A stretch of 64,000 nucleotides of DNA from assembly GCF_023347295.1 (NCBI RefSeq), contig NZ_CP094469.1, positions 1,178,001 to 1,242,000 on the forward strand, given 5' to 3'. Made by a program: the position numbers and the translations under genes. Positions 9,401 through 18,175 of this stretch are shown one piece after another. The notes beneath the pieces were generated by a model. That model was not told where the DNA came from, did not search any database, and saw only the letters and a program-made list of their open reading frames with translations. The DNA comes from Faecalibacterium sp. I3-3-33 (GTDB taxonomy: Bacteria; Bacillota; Clostridia; Oscillospirales; Ruminococcaceae). Each line of letters begins with the position of its first letter. The first letter of the stretch is position 1.

Positions 9401-10765
9401 ATGAGTAAAGCAATGCACGCAAAGCCCTTCCGGCTCACAGGCCCTTATACCGGTCGGCACGCCCGGCCGGAAAGCCCCTGCAGCAAGCTGATCCGTGCGG
9501 TCAGCCTTGGGCTGGCCTGTGTCTGCCTGCTGCTGACGGCTACGGTGTACCCGGCCTCGGCAGCTACCAATAGCACCAGTATGGCCAGCTTGCAGACCAA
9601 GCTGGATAAGCTTTCCCAGTCCATCAACCAGCACAAAAAGGAGCTGTCGGACGCCAAAAAGAAGGAGTCTGCCGCCAAAGCGCTGGAAAACGAACTGAAG
9701 GAGCGGGTCACCGTTCTGCAGGATCAGATCTGTGTGCTCGGCGGTCAGATCGCCGCAGTGCAGAACAGCATCGGCGAAAAGGAACAGCAGATCGGTGTGA
9801 TGCAGACCCAGATCACGGACAAGCAGACCCAGATCGAGCAAAAGCAGGCCGAGATCGACGGTCAGTGGGACGATTTCAAAAAGCACATGGCTGCCATGCA
9901 GGAGCTGCGGGACGGCGGCAGCGTAGCCATGCTCAGCGCAGTGAACGACCTGTACGAGCTGCTTACCTTCAACGAGGTGATGCAGGATATCTCCATCAAG
10001 GACACCGAGATCATGAACAAAATGAAGTCTGCCAAGCAGGGGCTGGAGGACGATAAGGCCGCGCTGGAAGAGCAGAAAGCCAGTCTGGAAGCCGAGAAGG
10101 CTGAACTGCAGAGCCAGAAGAGCGAGCTGGACAGCCAGAACGCCCAGATGAAGGGTAAGCAGAGCGAGCTGAACAGCAGCATCTCTGCGGCACAGCTTTC
10201 CGCTGCCGAGGCACAGGCGGCGCAGCAGAAGGCGCAGGCAGCCATTGAATCCGACGAGTTGAACTACGAGGCCGTGAAAAAGGAGATCCAGAAGATGATC
10301 GCCGCAGCCTCTGCCAGCAAGCCGCAGCTGAGCTTTAGCGGCTTTGCCTGCCCGCTGAAGAGTTACAGCCGCATCTCCAGCGAGTACGGCTGGCGCAAGA
10401 ACCCGGTCTCCGGCGTGAACAAGCTCCATGCCGGCATCGACTTTGCGGCAGCCGGCGGCACGCCTATCTACGCAGCCGCCAGCGGCTATGTGCAGGTGGC
10501 AGGCTGGTCCACCGGCGGCTACGGCAACTACGTTATCATCTACCACGGCAAAATGTCCGATGGCAATACCTATACCACCCTGTACGCGCACATGCGCTCG
10601 GTGGCTACCAGTGCAGGCAAGTATGTGAAGCAGGGCGAATTGATCGGTTATGTGGGCAGCACCGGCAATTCTACCGGCAACCACCTGCATCTGGAGGTGT
10701 GGAAGGGCGGCTCCAAGGCCAACGCCGTGAACCCCCGCAGCTGCATCCCCATCCCCCACAACTAG
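9401..10765 (+). CDS. Secreted coiled-coil M23 (LytM-type) peptidoglycan endopeptidase
   Basis: A 454-residue exported protein with a signal/anchor helix near residues 28-50. A long coiled coil follows (about 60-295, rich in Q, K, E and A). A C-terminal M23 domain carries the zinc ligands HxxxD (His343, Asp347) and HLH (428-430). The architecture matches EnvC/PcsB-like hydrolase activators controlled by FtsEX through the coiled coil, and it lies directly after ftsEX. The ATG at 9401 follows GAAAGGAG at 9384-9391. Its stop codon abuts an inverted-repeat element. Confidence 0.93.
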   Translation: MSKAMHAKPFRLTGPYTGRHARPESPCSKLIRAVSLGLACVCLLLTATVYPASAATNSTSMASLQTKLDKLSQSINQHKKELSDAKKKESAAKALENELKERVTVLQDQICVLGGQIAAVQNSIGEKEQQIGVMQTQITDKQTQIEQKQAEIDGQWDDFKKHMAAMQELRDGGSVAMLSAVNDLYELLTFNEVMQDISIKDTEIMNKMKSAKQGLEDDKAALEEQKASLEAEKAELQSQKSELDSQNAQMKGKQSELNSSISAAQLSAAEAQAAQQKAQAAIESDELNYEAVKKEIQKMIAAASASKPQLSFSGFACPLKSYSRISSEYGWRKNPVSGVNKLHAGIDFAAAGGTPIYAAASGYVQVAGWSTGGYGNYVIIYHGKMSDGNTYTTLYAHMRSVATSAGKYVKQGELIGYVGSTGNSTGNHLHLEVWKGGSKANAVNPRSCIPIPHN

Positions 10766-10927
10766 GGGGTATCTGAAAAGTCGAAAATTTAGTCTATTTC
10801 TACAAGCACAGCTGGATTTTGCGTGAATCAGCCTTGAAATCCACAAAGGATTCCTGCGGCTATTTGCCTTAAATCCCGCTTGTGCTTGCGAAATATTCGT
10901 CATTTTCTTTGTTTTCAGATACACCCC
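10765..10927. repeat. 163-bp long-hairpin element with terminal inverted repeats (MITE-like)
   Basis: It starts GGGGGTATCTGAAAA at the stop codon of the M23 gene and ends TTTTCAGATACACCCC at 10927. The arms pair imperfectly over roughly 80 nt each, including CAAGCACA near 10804 against TGTGCTTG near 10881 and GGATTT against AAATCC. There is no coding capacity. It reads as a non-autonomous mobile or REP-like element, or a transcript-level hairpin separating the M23 gene from its downstream neighbours. Confidence 0.75.
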
Positions 10928-10957
10928 AACAAGCAACGCAAGGAGTCTGGTTGATCT

Positions 10958-11065
10958 ATGAACGAACAAAAACGCAAGCGCGTGCTGCGCATCGGCTGTC
11001 TGGTTCTGGCAGGGGTGTTTGTACTCTCGCTGCTGGGCAGCATCCTTATGATGCTGCTGCTCTGA
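10958..11065 (+). CDS. 35-residue single-span membrane protein
   Basis: A short frame from ATG 10958 to TGA 11063-11065, with AAGGAG at 10940-10945. The product starts MNEQKRKRVLR, which is strongly basic, and continues as one hydrophobic helix to the C-terminus. It sits 16 bp before the S41 protease gene on the same strand, so the two are probably cotranscribed. Function is unknown; the size and layout suit a small membrane modulator. The good ribosome binding site and the conserved-looking layout support a real gene. Confidence 0.65.
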   Translation: MNEQKRKRVLRIGCLVLAGVFVLSLLGSILMMLLL

Positions 11066-11081
11066 CCGGGAGGAAAGAACC

Positions 11082-12446
11082 ATGAACCGTAAAATTTCTT
11101 TGGGTATGGCGGTCACTATCGTGATCCTTGCCATGACCGTGACCTTTTCCATCACGATGCTCATCGCCATGCGTCTGTTCGACAGCACGGTCAACAGCGT
11201 AAAAGAAAAGGAAAGTATGTACAATAAAATCGCTGAGGTGGACCGCTACGTCCGCAGCAACGATTACTACACCATCGACGAGACGATGCTGTACGACCGC
11301 CTGACCGCCGGTTATCTGCTGGGCACGGGCGACAAGTACGCCCGCTACTACACCGCCAACGCCTACACTGAGCTGATGAACATCCAGAGCGGCAAGATTT
11401 TGGGCATCGGCGTGGAGCTTGGCATCGACCAGACCGGCTACGCCAAGGTGACCCGTGTCTACGATGGCTCTCCCGCGCAGGAGGCGGGCATCGCCGTGGG
11501 TGACTATATCACCACCGTGGGCGATACCGATGTCAAGAGCTTGTCCGGCGCAGATGCCGTGTACAAGGCTCTGCAAGGCGAGGCCGGCACTACTGTTACC
11601 GTGACATGGCTGGACAGCGCTGCCGCCAGCAAAACGGCTGAGCTGACCCATTCCGGCTACACCAGCACTACCGTGGACTACCAGCTGCTGGACAATGTGG
11701 GCTACATCCGTATCCGTCAATTCGACGGCACCACCCCCAGCGAGCTGGACTACGCCCTGCGTACCCTGACCGCAAACGGCGCGGCCAGTCTGGTGTTTGA
11801 CCTGCGGGACAACGGCGGCGGCATTCTGGAAGATGCCGTAAACTGCATCGACCTGATCGCACCGGAGGGCACGGTGGCCTACGCCGAGGATAAAAACGGC
11901 AACCGCACCGTCATCGGCAGCAGCGATGCCGAAAGCTCCATCAGCCTGCCGATGGTCTGTTTGGTCAACGGCAACACCGCCAGCGCAGCCGAGCTGTTCG
12001 CAGCCACCCTGCGCACCATGAACGGAGCCCGTCTGGTGGGTACTACCACCATGGGCAAGGGCACTATTCAAAGCAGCCCGCAGCGCCTGTCGGACGGCAG
12101 TGCCGTGGTCATCACGGTGGCAAAGCTGATCTGCGGCGACGGCAGCTGCTTTGACGGCACCGGTCTGACGGTGGACGTGGAGCGCGCCCTGAGCGCAGAG
12201 GAAGCTACGAACTTCTACGACTATACGCCTCAGACCGACCCGCAGGTGCAGCGCGCAGTCAGCGCTGCACAGCAGCTGAGCGGCACCACTACGCTGGCAG
12301 GTGCAAGCTCTGCCGCCGCAGCGGACAGTGCCGCAGCCTCTGCCGCAGCAGACGATACCGCCCCCGCAGAAGCTGCGGAGGGAGAGCCCGCCGAAGGCGA
12401 GACTGCCGCGTCTGAGCCGGAAGCTGCTGCAAGCGCAGCGGAGTGA
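11082..12446 (+). CDS. S41-family carboxy-terminal processing protease
   Basis: A 454-residue membrane-anchored serine protease. An N-terminal transmembrane helix (about 8-30) is followed by a PDZ domain (about 95-185, beginning GIGVELG) and the tail-specific protease domain. The catalytic dyad is visible: Ser301 in NTASAAE and Lys326 in TMGKG. The last 60 residues are a low-complexity Ala/Glu/Pro tail after VERALSAEE. It likely degrades or matures extracytoplasmic proteins beside the division hydrolase genes. GGGAGGAAAG precedes the ATG. Confidence 0.93.
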   Translation: MNRKISLGMAVTIVILAMTVTFSITMLIAMRLFDSTVNSVKEKESMYNKIAEVDRYVRSNDYYTIDETMLYDRLTAGYLLGTGDKYARYYTANAYTELMNIQSGKILGIGVELGIDQTGYAKVTRVYDGSPAQEAGIAVGDYITTVGDTDVKSLSGADAVYKALQGEAGTTVTVTWLDSAAASKTAELTHSGYTSTTVDYQLLDNVGYIRIRQFDGTTPSELDYALRTLTANGAASLVFDLRDNGGGILEDAVNCIDLIAPEGTVAYAEDKNGNRTVIGSSDAESSISLPMVCLVNGNTASAAELFAATLRTMNGARLVGTTTMGKGTIQSSPQRLSDGSAVVITVAKLICGDGSCFDGTGLTVDVERALSAEEATNFYDYTPQTDPQVQRAVSAAQQLSGTTTLAGASSAAAADSAAASAAADDTAPAEAAEGEPAEGETAASEPEAAASAAE

Positions 12447-12472
12447 ACCCCGCGATCCTGAACCATAACACC

Positions 12473-12505
12473 AAAAAGGCTGCTGCGTTCTGCAACAGCC
12501 TTTTT
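12473..12505 (+). terminator. Rho-independent terminator after the S41 protease
   Basis: AAAAAGGCTGCTGC pairs with GCAACAGCCTTTTT across a short loop. Confidence 0.85.
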
Positions 12506-12525
12506 CTGAGAAAGGAATTGACCCT

Positions 12526-13377
12526 ATGCCGGAACTGACCGATCTTTCTGTGATCCGTGCCCTGTGCGAAAAATACGATTTTGCACTTTCCAAGGGCTTT
12601 GGGCAGAACTTTATCATCAACCCGGGCATCCCCACCAAGATCGTGGATGCCAGCGGGGTAGACAAGCGCTACGGTGTCATTGAGATCGGCCCCGGCATCG
12701 GTGTGCTGACCAAGGAGCTGGCCAAGCGCGCCGCCAAGGTGGTGTCCATTGAGGTGGACGAGCGCCTGCCGCCCCTGCTGGCCGAGACCATGGCCGGGGT
12801 GGACAACTTCAAGCTGGTGCTGCAGGACGTGCTGAAGGTGGACCTGAAAGCCCTCATCGCCGAGGAATTCCCCGGTATGCCGGTGGCGGTGTGCGCAAAC
12901 CTGCCCTACTACATCACCAGCCCCATCGTGATGAAGCTGCTGGGCGACCGCCTGCCCATCGAGAGCCTGACCGTCATGGTGCAGAAGGAGGCCGCAGACC
13001 GTCTGGCTGCCGTGCCCGGCACCCGCGCTTCCAGCGCCATCAGCTGCGCGGTGAACTACTACGCCACCTCCAAGCTGATGTTCACCGCCGCACCGGGCAG
13101 CTTTTACCCCGCCCCCAAGGTGACCAGCGCCGTGGTGCGCATGGATATCCGGCCCACCCCCGCCGTGCAGGTGGAGGACGAGGCGGGCTACTTTGCGCTG
13201 GTGCGCGCCGCCTTTGGCCAGCGCCGCAAGACCGCCGCCAATGCCATTGCGGGCGGGCTGAATCTGCCCAAGGAGAAAGTCATTGCCGCCATCGAGGCCG
13301 CTGGCTTCGATGCCCGCATCCGCCCGGAGGCTCTGACGCTGGAGGACTTTGCAAAGATCCAGCAGGCACTGGGCTGA
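12526..13377 (+). CDS. rsmA: 16S rRNA dimethyladenosine transferase (KsgA/RsmA)
   Basis: Dimethylates the two adjacent adenosines of the 3' terminal hairpin of 16S rRNA during 30S assembly, using S-adenosylmethionine. The 283-residue protein has GQNFIINPGI at about 26, the SAM-binding motif VIEIGPGIGVLT at about 50 and the catalytic ANLPYYITSPI at about 124. The start ATG at 12526 follows AAAGGAAT. It ends before a bidirectional terminator shared with the convergent pectinase gene. Confidence 0.96.
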   Translation: MPELTDLSVIRALCEKYDFALSKGFGQNFIINPGIPTKIVDASGVDKRYGVIEIGPGIGVLTKELAKRAAKVVSIEVDERLPPLLAETMAGVDNFKLVLQDVLKVDLKALIAEEFPGMPVAVCANLPYYITSPIVMKLLGDRLPIESLTVMVQKEAADRLAAVPGTRASSAISCAVNYYATSKLMFTAAPGSFYPAPKVTSAVVRMDIRPTPAVQVEDEAGYFALVRAAFGQRRKTAANAIAGGLNLPKEKVIAAIEAAGFDARIRPEALTLEDFAKIQQALG

Positions 13378-13428
13378 GTAGAAAGCAGTATGGTCGGTGG
13401 GCAATAGCTCACTGAAAAAAGATCGCAA

Positions 13429-13480
13429 AAAACCCGGAACCTTTTCGGAGCCGCAAGGGCTCAAGAAGGTTCCGGGTTTT
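13429..13480. terminator. Bidirectional terminator between rsmA and the pectinase gene
   Basis: AAAACCCGGAACCTT at 13429-13443 pairs with AAGGTTCCGGGTTTT at 13466-13480; A-runs and T-runs flank both sides, suiting termination of both convergent transcripts. Confidence 0.85.
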
Positions 13481-13515
13481 GGTTTTCAGCGGTTATGCGG
13501 CAGCTTTCGCCTTAC

Positions 13516-16500
13516 TCAGAAAGGGAAGATGCTGACGATGCGGTTCCATGCAGTCTTGAGCGGGGAACCGGAGGAGACGCCGCTGGTGGTCAGCTGCACA
13601 TCGCTGAAGGTGACGCTTGCGTTGCGGGCAACGTAGAAGCCGACATAGATGTAATCGGAATCCACAGCGGTCAGGGCGTAGTCGAAACCGGCAGAAGCGG
13701 TCTCGTTATCGCCGTAGGTCAGGGTGAAGCCATCGGCAGTGCCTACGAGCTTCAGGTCCACGGTATCGCCTGCACCGTACTTTGCGGTTGCGGCGGGGCC
13801 GTCATACAGCGCACCGCTCTTGCGGCCGAAGCAGTTGACAGCGCCCTGATTCCGGGTGCCCACGGCCACATAATCGCCCATGGGGTCGGAGATGCTGGTG
13901 TCAACGTACATCTCGTCGCGCGCCATCAGGCCGAAGGAGACCTGATTGTTCTTGGCAAGCTTGTTCACGGTGGCCTTTGCGGTCAGGGTGAAATTGGTGC
14001 CGGCGGGCAGCTGGACGTAGTACATCATCAGGCCGTCCACCGTGGATGCGATCTTGCCGCGGTTGTTGGCAACGCCCAGCGTGATGTTCTGGCCATCGAC
14101 AGCGGCGGTGAAATCGCCGCCGGAGATCTTGTCGTCACCGCCTACGTTGCCGAAGGCAGAGCCGTTCCATACCGTGCCGTTGGCATCGGTAAAGGCAGGC
14201 CACAGCTTGCTGGTCTGGGTGGGTGCGGCGTAGCTGGAGGGCACATAGTCCGGGTTTGCGGCATCGCCGTAGAACTGCTTGTAGGTGGGCTTTGCCTTGT
14301 TCCGGTTGTAAGCGCCCAGCGGGGTATCGGCGGTAAGCTGGGCAATAAGCCATGCGTTCAGCTTTGCGCCGTAGCTGTTGGTGTGGGTCAAGTCAAGGCC
14401 GGTGGGGGAGAGCTTGCCGCGCTTGTCGGCCTTTGCGCCGGTAAAGCTGTGGGTGTACTGTGCCTTTTTGCCCATGGCGATGTTTTCATTGATGGTAGCA
14501 TCGGTCAGGTCCACGCAGATGAGGTGCAGCGCGCTGCACATATCGCGGATGGCCTGTGCGTAGTCGCCGCCCTCATAGACGGCATCACCGATGGTGACGG
14601 TGGTAGTCTTGTGGCCGGAAGCACCGTCATAGCTGGCCTTGTTGTTCGCCTCGGTCAGGCGGGCAATGGGGGTGCACACCACGGGGATAACGCCGCGCTC
14701 CAGTGCGGGCTGGATGTAGTTGACGTAAAGGCTGTTGGCAAAGGAACCCTCGGTCTTGTAGTCGCCGTTGGGGTTGGTGTAGCGGGCAGGCTCGGTCTTT
14801 TCATCGTTGTGGCCGAAGCCGATGAGCAGGAACTTGTCCCCGGCGGCATCGCCCAGTGCGGGCACCGTGTCGGAACCCTTCAGCAGGGTGGCGTAGTTGG
14901 CCATGCCGGTAAAGTCCTTGCTGGATGCGCCGGAAACGGCCAGATTGTAGACTTTGGCGTTGAAGTAGTTCTCAAGTTCTTCGCCGTAGCCCTCGCGGGG
15001 GAGGTAATAGCTGTCGTTGAAGGGGGAGACGGTGGAGTCGCCCACCACCCAGAAGGTGGCCTTGGCGGCTTCTGCCTGACCCCACACGGCGCCGCGCGCA
15101 CCGGCATCGGTGGTAGCCAGACCCTCGGCGGTGAGCAGCAGCAGGCCGTGCATATCAATGCTGCCGTCTGCGTTGCGGGTGGGGGCAACGGAGGTATCCA
15201 GACTCTGGAACCAGCTCTCCTTCACCGTGACGGTGTTGGTGGATTTGTTGTGGCTGGTCTGGGTCTCGGCGTCCCAATAGAAGTTTTCCGGGCCGTAGAC
15301 AGCGGTGCTGCTCTGGCTCTGGAGTGCCAGCTGCTCCTTGCCGTCCGTGCCCTTGCGGAAGGAAATGATGCCGTCAGCGGCGTAGTCGGTCACGGCAGAC
15401 TTATTGCCGGTGTACAGTGCAACGTTGTAGCCCTCGTTGTTGTAGGAGGTGGAGTTGTACACCTTTACGTCCGGGCAGGAGTTGGAGTCGATGCCCTTGG
15501 CGGCGTTGTCGTAGGAGATGGAGTTCAGCAGCTTGTGGTTGCCGGGCAGGTTGGTGCCGCCCATCTTGAAGCCGTTGCCGTTGCCTGCCTCGATGGTGGT
15601 GGCCACATTGCCAAAGCTCAGGTTGCCGTTTGCGTCACAGGCAACGGTGGGGAATTGCAGCGGCTGCTTCTTGACCGGCTCTGCGGCCAGCATCAGGTAG
15701 CCGTTTTTGTAGGCAACGCAGTTCTGGATGGTAACGGCACCGATGGAGCCGGTAGCAGCCTTGGCGAACAGGTCCCAGCCGTCGTCGGCGTTGTAAGCTG
15801 CGATGCAGCCGTCAAACACGTTGCCCTCGCCGGTGGTCAGCTTGGCGGCAAAGCCGTCGGCATCTTCCATGGCGCGGTCGGCGTTGTTCATAGAGGTGCA
15901 GTTCTTAATGGTGTTGTAGCTGGGCCACAGTGCCTTGTTGTCCGTAGACAGGCCGGAGACCTGCAAGCCGGTGTTGCCGTTGTTGTAGAAGTTCATCTGC
16001 TCCAGCACGCAATGGCTGCCGGCCAGCTGCATGCCCTTGGCACCGTCCTTGGTGTTGGTGATGTTCAGCTTGCTGATGTTCCAGTAGTTGCCCCAGACGC
16101 TGAAGCCGGTGCCCACGCCGCCAAAGTCCAGTGTGGCGTAGCTGCCGTCTGCGGTGGTCAGGGTGATGGGAGCCTCGGCGGTGCCGTCACGGCCGCGCTC
16201 TACTTTCAGCTCACCGGTCAGGTGGTAGGTGCCGCCTGCCAGCTGGATGGTCTGGCCTGCGGCGGCGTAGTTCAGCGCGGTCTGCAGGTCTACGGCGTCC
16301 GCAGCGCTGGTGCCGTTGTGGGTTGCGCTGCCGTCCGGGGTGACCACGATGATACCGTTTGCGCCCAGAGCCCGCAGCGAGACCTTCTTTTCAATAGTGG
16401 CGGCCTTGTAGCTGCTCAGCTTTTCAAAGGCGCTGATGACGTAGTTCTTGTCCGGGGTGAACACCACCTTAAAGGTGGTGTCGCGAGTCACGGTGTAGCT

Positions 16501-17568
16501 CCGGGTCAGGGTCTCGCCGGCCTTGACGGCAAGGTCCTTGTCCACAAGCTTGCCGTTGGCGTACACCTTGGCGGTGCCGTCTGCATTGGCCTTGAAAGCC
16601 AGCGCGTAGCTGCTGCCGGTGCAGGTGGAGGGGCTGGTGATCTGGTACACCGGGTCGATGTAACTGGTGGGCTGCAAGGTCCACTCCGAGGCATTCCATG
16701 CACTGGTGGTGTAGGTGACGTTGGAGAAGGTCACATTCATGCCGCGGGCAGCTGCAAAGCCCAGATAAGCCTTGTTTGCCTCCTGCACGGTCATGGGGTC
16801 GTCCAGCTCCGCGTACTTGGAAACACTGGTGGCGGTGCTGTTCTTTGCCGGGATGTACAGGGTAGAAGAGCCGATGACCGTGCCAGTGGTGCCGTCCGCA
16901 TTGATGGCATACTGGGTGGCAACGTAGCTGTTGCTGGTCTTGGCAAGGCTGACACGGTAGGTGTCGCCCTGCTTGATGGTCTGGCTGCTGAAGGCAGCGC
17001 GGGTGGCCTTGACCTCATTAGAGGCGGCGGTCTCGTTGGAGATGATGCCGGTGTAGCTGCGCACACCCACGGCGTCCTTGATCTCTACGCCGTCCAGCGG
17101 GAGCTTGGTACCGGCAACGGAGATCTGGTTGGAGAAGTAGCTGCCGGAACCGCTCAGACTGTCGCGCAGCATCAGCGCAAAGCCCTCCTGACCGTCCGGG
17201 GCGGGGTTGACGTAGTCGATGGTCACATCGGCTTGCAGATAGAAGTTTTCCTTGGTGGGGTCGATGGTGGTGTAGTAGAAGGAAAGACCATCGGCGGGGG
17301 AGTCGGCAACAAACTTGCCGCCCTTTTTGTTGATGGTGCCGTCCTCCTTGACGGTGCAGGCGTTCAGGGTGACTTTGCTGTGGATGTCTGCACCCTCTGC
17401 GAGGGTGTTGACGTTTGCTGCGGAGGAGGTGCCGAAGGCCTTGAACTGCCAGCCGCTTGCAGAGGTGCTGTCCTCTGCAAATGCAGCCAGCGGCGTCATG
17501 CCCAGCAGCAGCGCACCTGCCAGCAGCCCGGCCAGAGTGCGCCGGATGGGTTGCTTTGCTTTTTTCAT
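13516..17568 (-). CDS. Secreted multidomain pectinase: PL9-type pectate lyase plus CE12-type acetylesterase
   Basis: A 1350-residue exported protein. A signal peptide (about 1-31, ending AAFA) is followed by a beta-rich, probably carbohydrate-binding region (about 36-300). A right-handed parallel beta-helix comes next (about 400-780). Its DDGWDLF stretch at about 595-601 matches the calcium-binding acidic site of family PL9 pectate lyases. A second catalytic module follows with SGNH/GDSL hydrolase blocks: GDST (Ser about 845), GFGHND near 915, and D-x-x-H (Asp1059, His1062). These are typical of CE12 rhamnogalacturonan acetylesterases. A C-terminal beta domain (about 1130-1340) ends without a sortase motif. 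It likely deacetylates and cleaves pectin outside the cell. The ATG follows AAAAGGAGAAC on the minus strand. Family numbers are assigned by motif recall, not search. Confidence 0.85.
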   Translation of the reverse strand: MKKAKQPIRRTLAGLLAGALLLGMTPLAAFAEDSTSASGWQFKAFGTSSAANVNTLAEGADIHSKVTLNACTVKEDGTINKKGGKFVADSPADGLSFYYTTIDPTKENFYLQADVTIDYVNPAPDGQEGFALMLRDSLSGSGSYFSNQISVAGTKLPLDGVEIKDAVGVRSYTGIISNETAASNEVKATRAAFSSQTIKQGDTYRVSLAKTSNSYVATQYAINADGTTGTVIGSSTLYIPAKNSTATSVSKYAELDDPMTVQEANKAYLGFAAARGMNVTFSNVTYTTSAWNASEWTLQPTSYIDPVYQITSPSTCTGSSYALAFKANADGTAKVYANGKLVDKDLAVKAGETLTRSYTVTRDTTFKVVFTPDKNYVISAFEKLSSYKAATIEKKVSLRALGANGIIVVTPDGSATHNGTSAADAVDLQTALNYAAAGQTIQLAGGTYHLTGELKVERGRDGTAEAPITLTTADGSYATLDFGGVGTGFSVWGNYWNISKLNITNTKDGAKGMQLAGSHCVLEQMNFYNNGNTGLQVSGLSTDNKALWPSYNTIKNCTSMNNADRAMEDADGFAAKLTTGEGNVFDGCIAAYNADDGWDLFAKAATGSIGAVTIQNCVAYKNGYLMLAAEPVKKQPLQFPTVACDANGNLSFGNVATTIEAGNGNGFKMGGTNLPGNHKLLNSISYDNAAKGIDSNSCPDVKVYNSTSYNNEGYNVALYTGNKSAVTDYAADGIISFRKGTDGKEQLALQSQSSTAVYGPENFYWDAETQTSHNKSTNTVTVKESWFQSLDTSVAPTRNADGSIDMHGLLLLTAEGLATTDAGARGAVWGQAEAAKATFWVVGDSTVSPFNDSYYLPREGYGEELENYFNAKVYNLAVSGASSKDFTGMANYATLLKGSDTVPALGDAAGDKFLLIGFGHNDEKTEPARYTNPNGDYKTEGSFANSLYVNYIQPALERGVIPVVCTPIARLTEANNKASYDGASGHKTTTVTIGDAVYEGGDYAQAIRDMCSALHLICVDLTDATINENIAMGKKAQYTHSFTGAKADKRGKLSPTGLDLTHTNSYGAKLNAWLIAQLTADTPLGAYNRNKAKPTYKQFYGDAANPDYVPSSYAAPTQTSKLWPAFTDANGTVWNGSAFGNVGGDDKISGGDFTAAVDGQNITLGVANNRGKIASTVDGLMMYYVQLPAGTNFTLTAKATVNKLAKNNQVSFGLMARDEMYVDTSISDPMGDYVAVGTRNQGAVNCFGRKSGALYDGPAATAKYGAGDTVDLKLVGTADGFTLTYGDNETASAGFDYALTAVDSDYIYVGFYVARNASVTFSDVQLTTSGVSSGSPLKTAWNRIVSIFPF

Positions 17569-18175
17569 GGATGTTCTCCTTTTCCGTACACGCTGCCGGA
17601 CACGAGATTGTCCGTACAGGCGTGCACAATGTTGTATTCAAGTTAACATGGATTTCACACTTTTACAAGAAATATTTAGCAAAACAAAACAACTTTGGCG
17701 TTTGATATAAACTTTTGAAGGCATTATTGGGCAGAATGCCGATAAATGAAGGCGAAATAGGGCAAATGTTTATTCCGAACTTGTATACTAGTATATGAAT
17801 TATGGAAAATTGGGGACATTTACTGCCCCAACTGCGGCAGATAACGATAGGCTGGCTGCTGCATGGCTCAGAGAGGGAATTGTTTTGTGAAATGCCGGGA
17901 CGAATGTGCAGGGCTGCCGACTTTTTTGCGCTCCGCGCGCCGGGCGAAAAAAGAAATATATTTTCACAGTTGCGCGGTGGGTAGAACGAAATTTTGTCAA
18001 ATGCGTGGAATATTTCAGAAAAATTTGTAAAAAGCAACCAATGGATATCCCCTAAACGTGTTGATATTGAGAAAAAAGACGGAGAATTGTTTACAAAAGA
18101 ATGACAGACTGGTATACTTTGTAGCGGTAGATCCCTATGAGATCCGCAAAGAAATAAGAAAGGAAATACCGAACC
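17569..18175. other. AT-rich divergent intergenic region
   Basis: Six hundred bases between the minus-strand pectinase and the plus-strand exoprotein. The part near the exoprotein holds a clear promoter. Near 17784 there is a TATACTAGTATA palindrome. No convincing gene is seen, and I cannot place the pectinase promoter with confidence. Confidence 0.6.
18090..18118 (+). promoter_or_regulatory. Sigma-A-type promoter for the C39-like exoprotein
   Basis: TTTACA at 18090-18095 and TATACT at 18113-18118 with a 17-bp spacer, 58 bp upstream of the start codon. Confidence 0.7.

Noticed and set aside
13495..17646. A 1383-codon plus-strand open frame opposite the pectinase
   Set aside because: The minus-strand frame has a signal peptide, catalytic motifs and a ribosome binding site; the opposite frame is Gly/Val/Ala repetitive and starts inside a terminator region.
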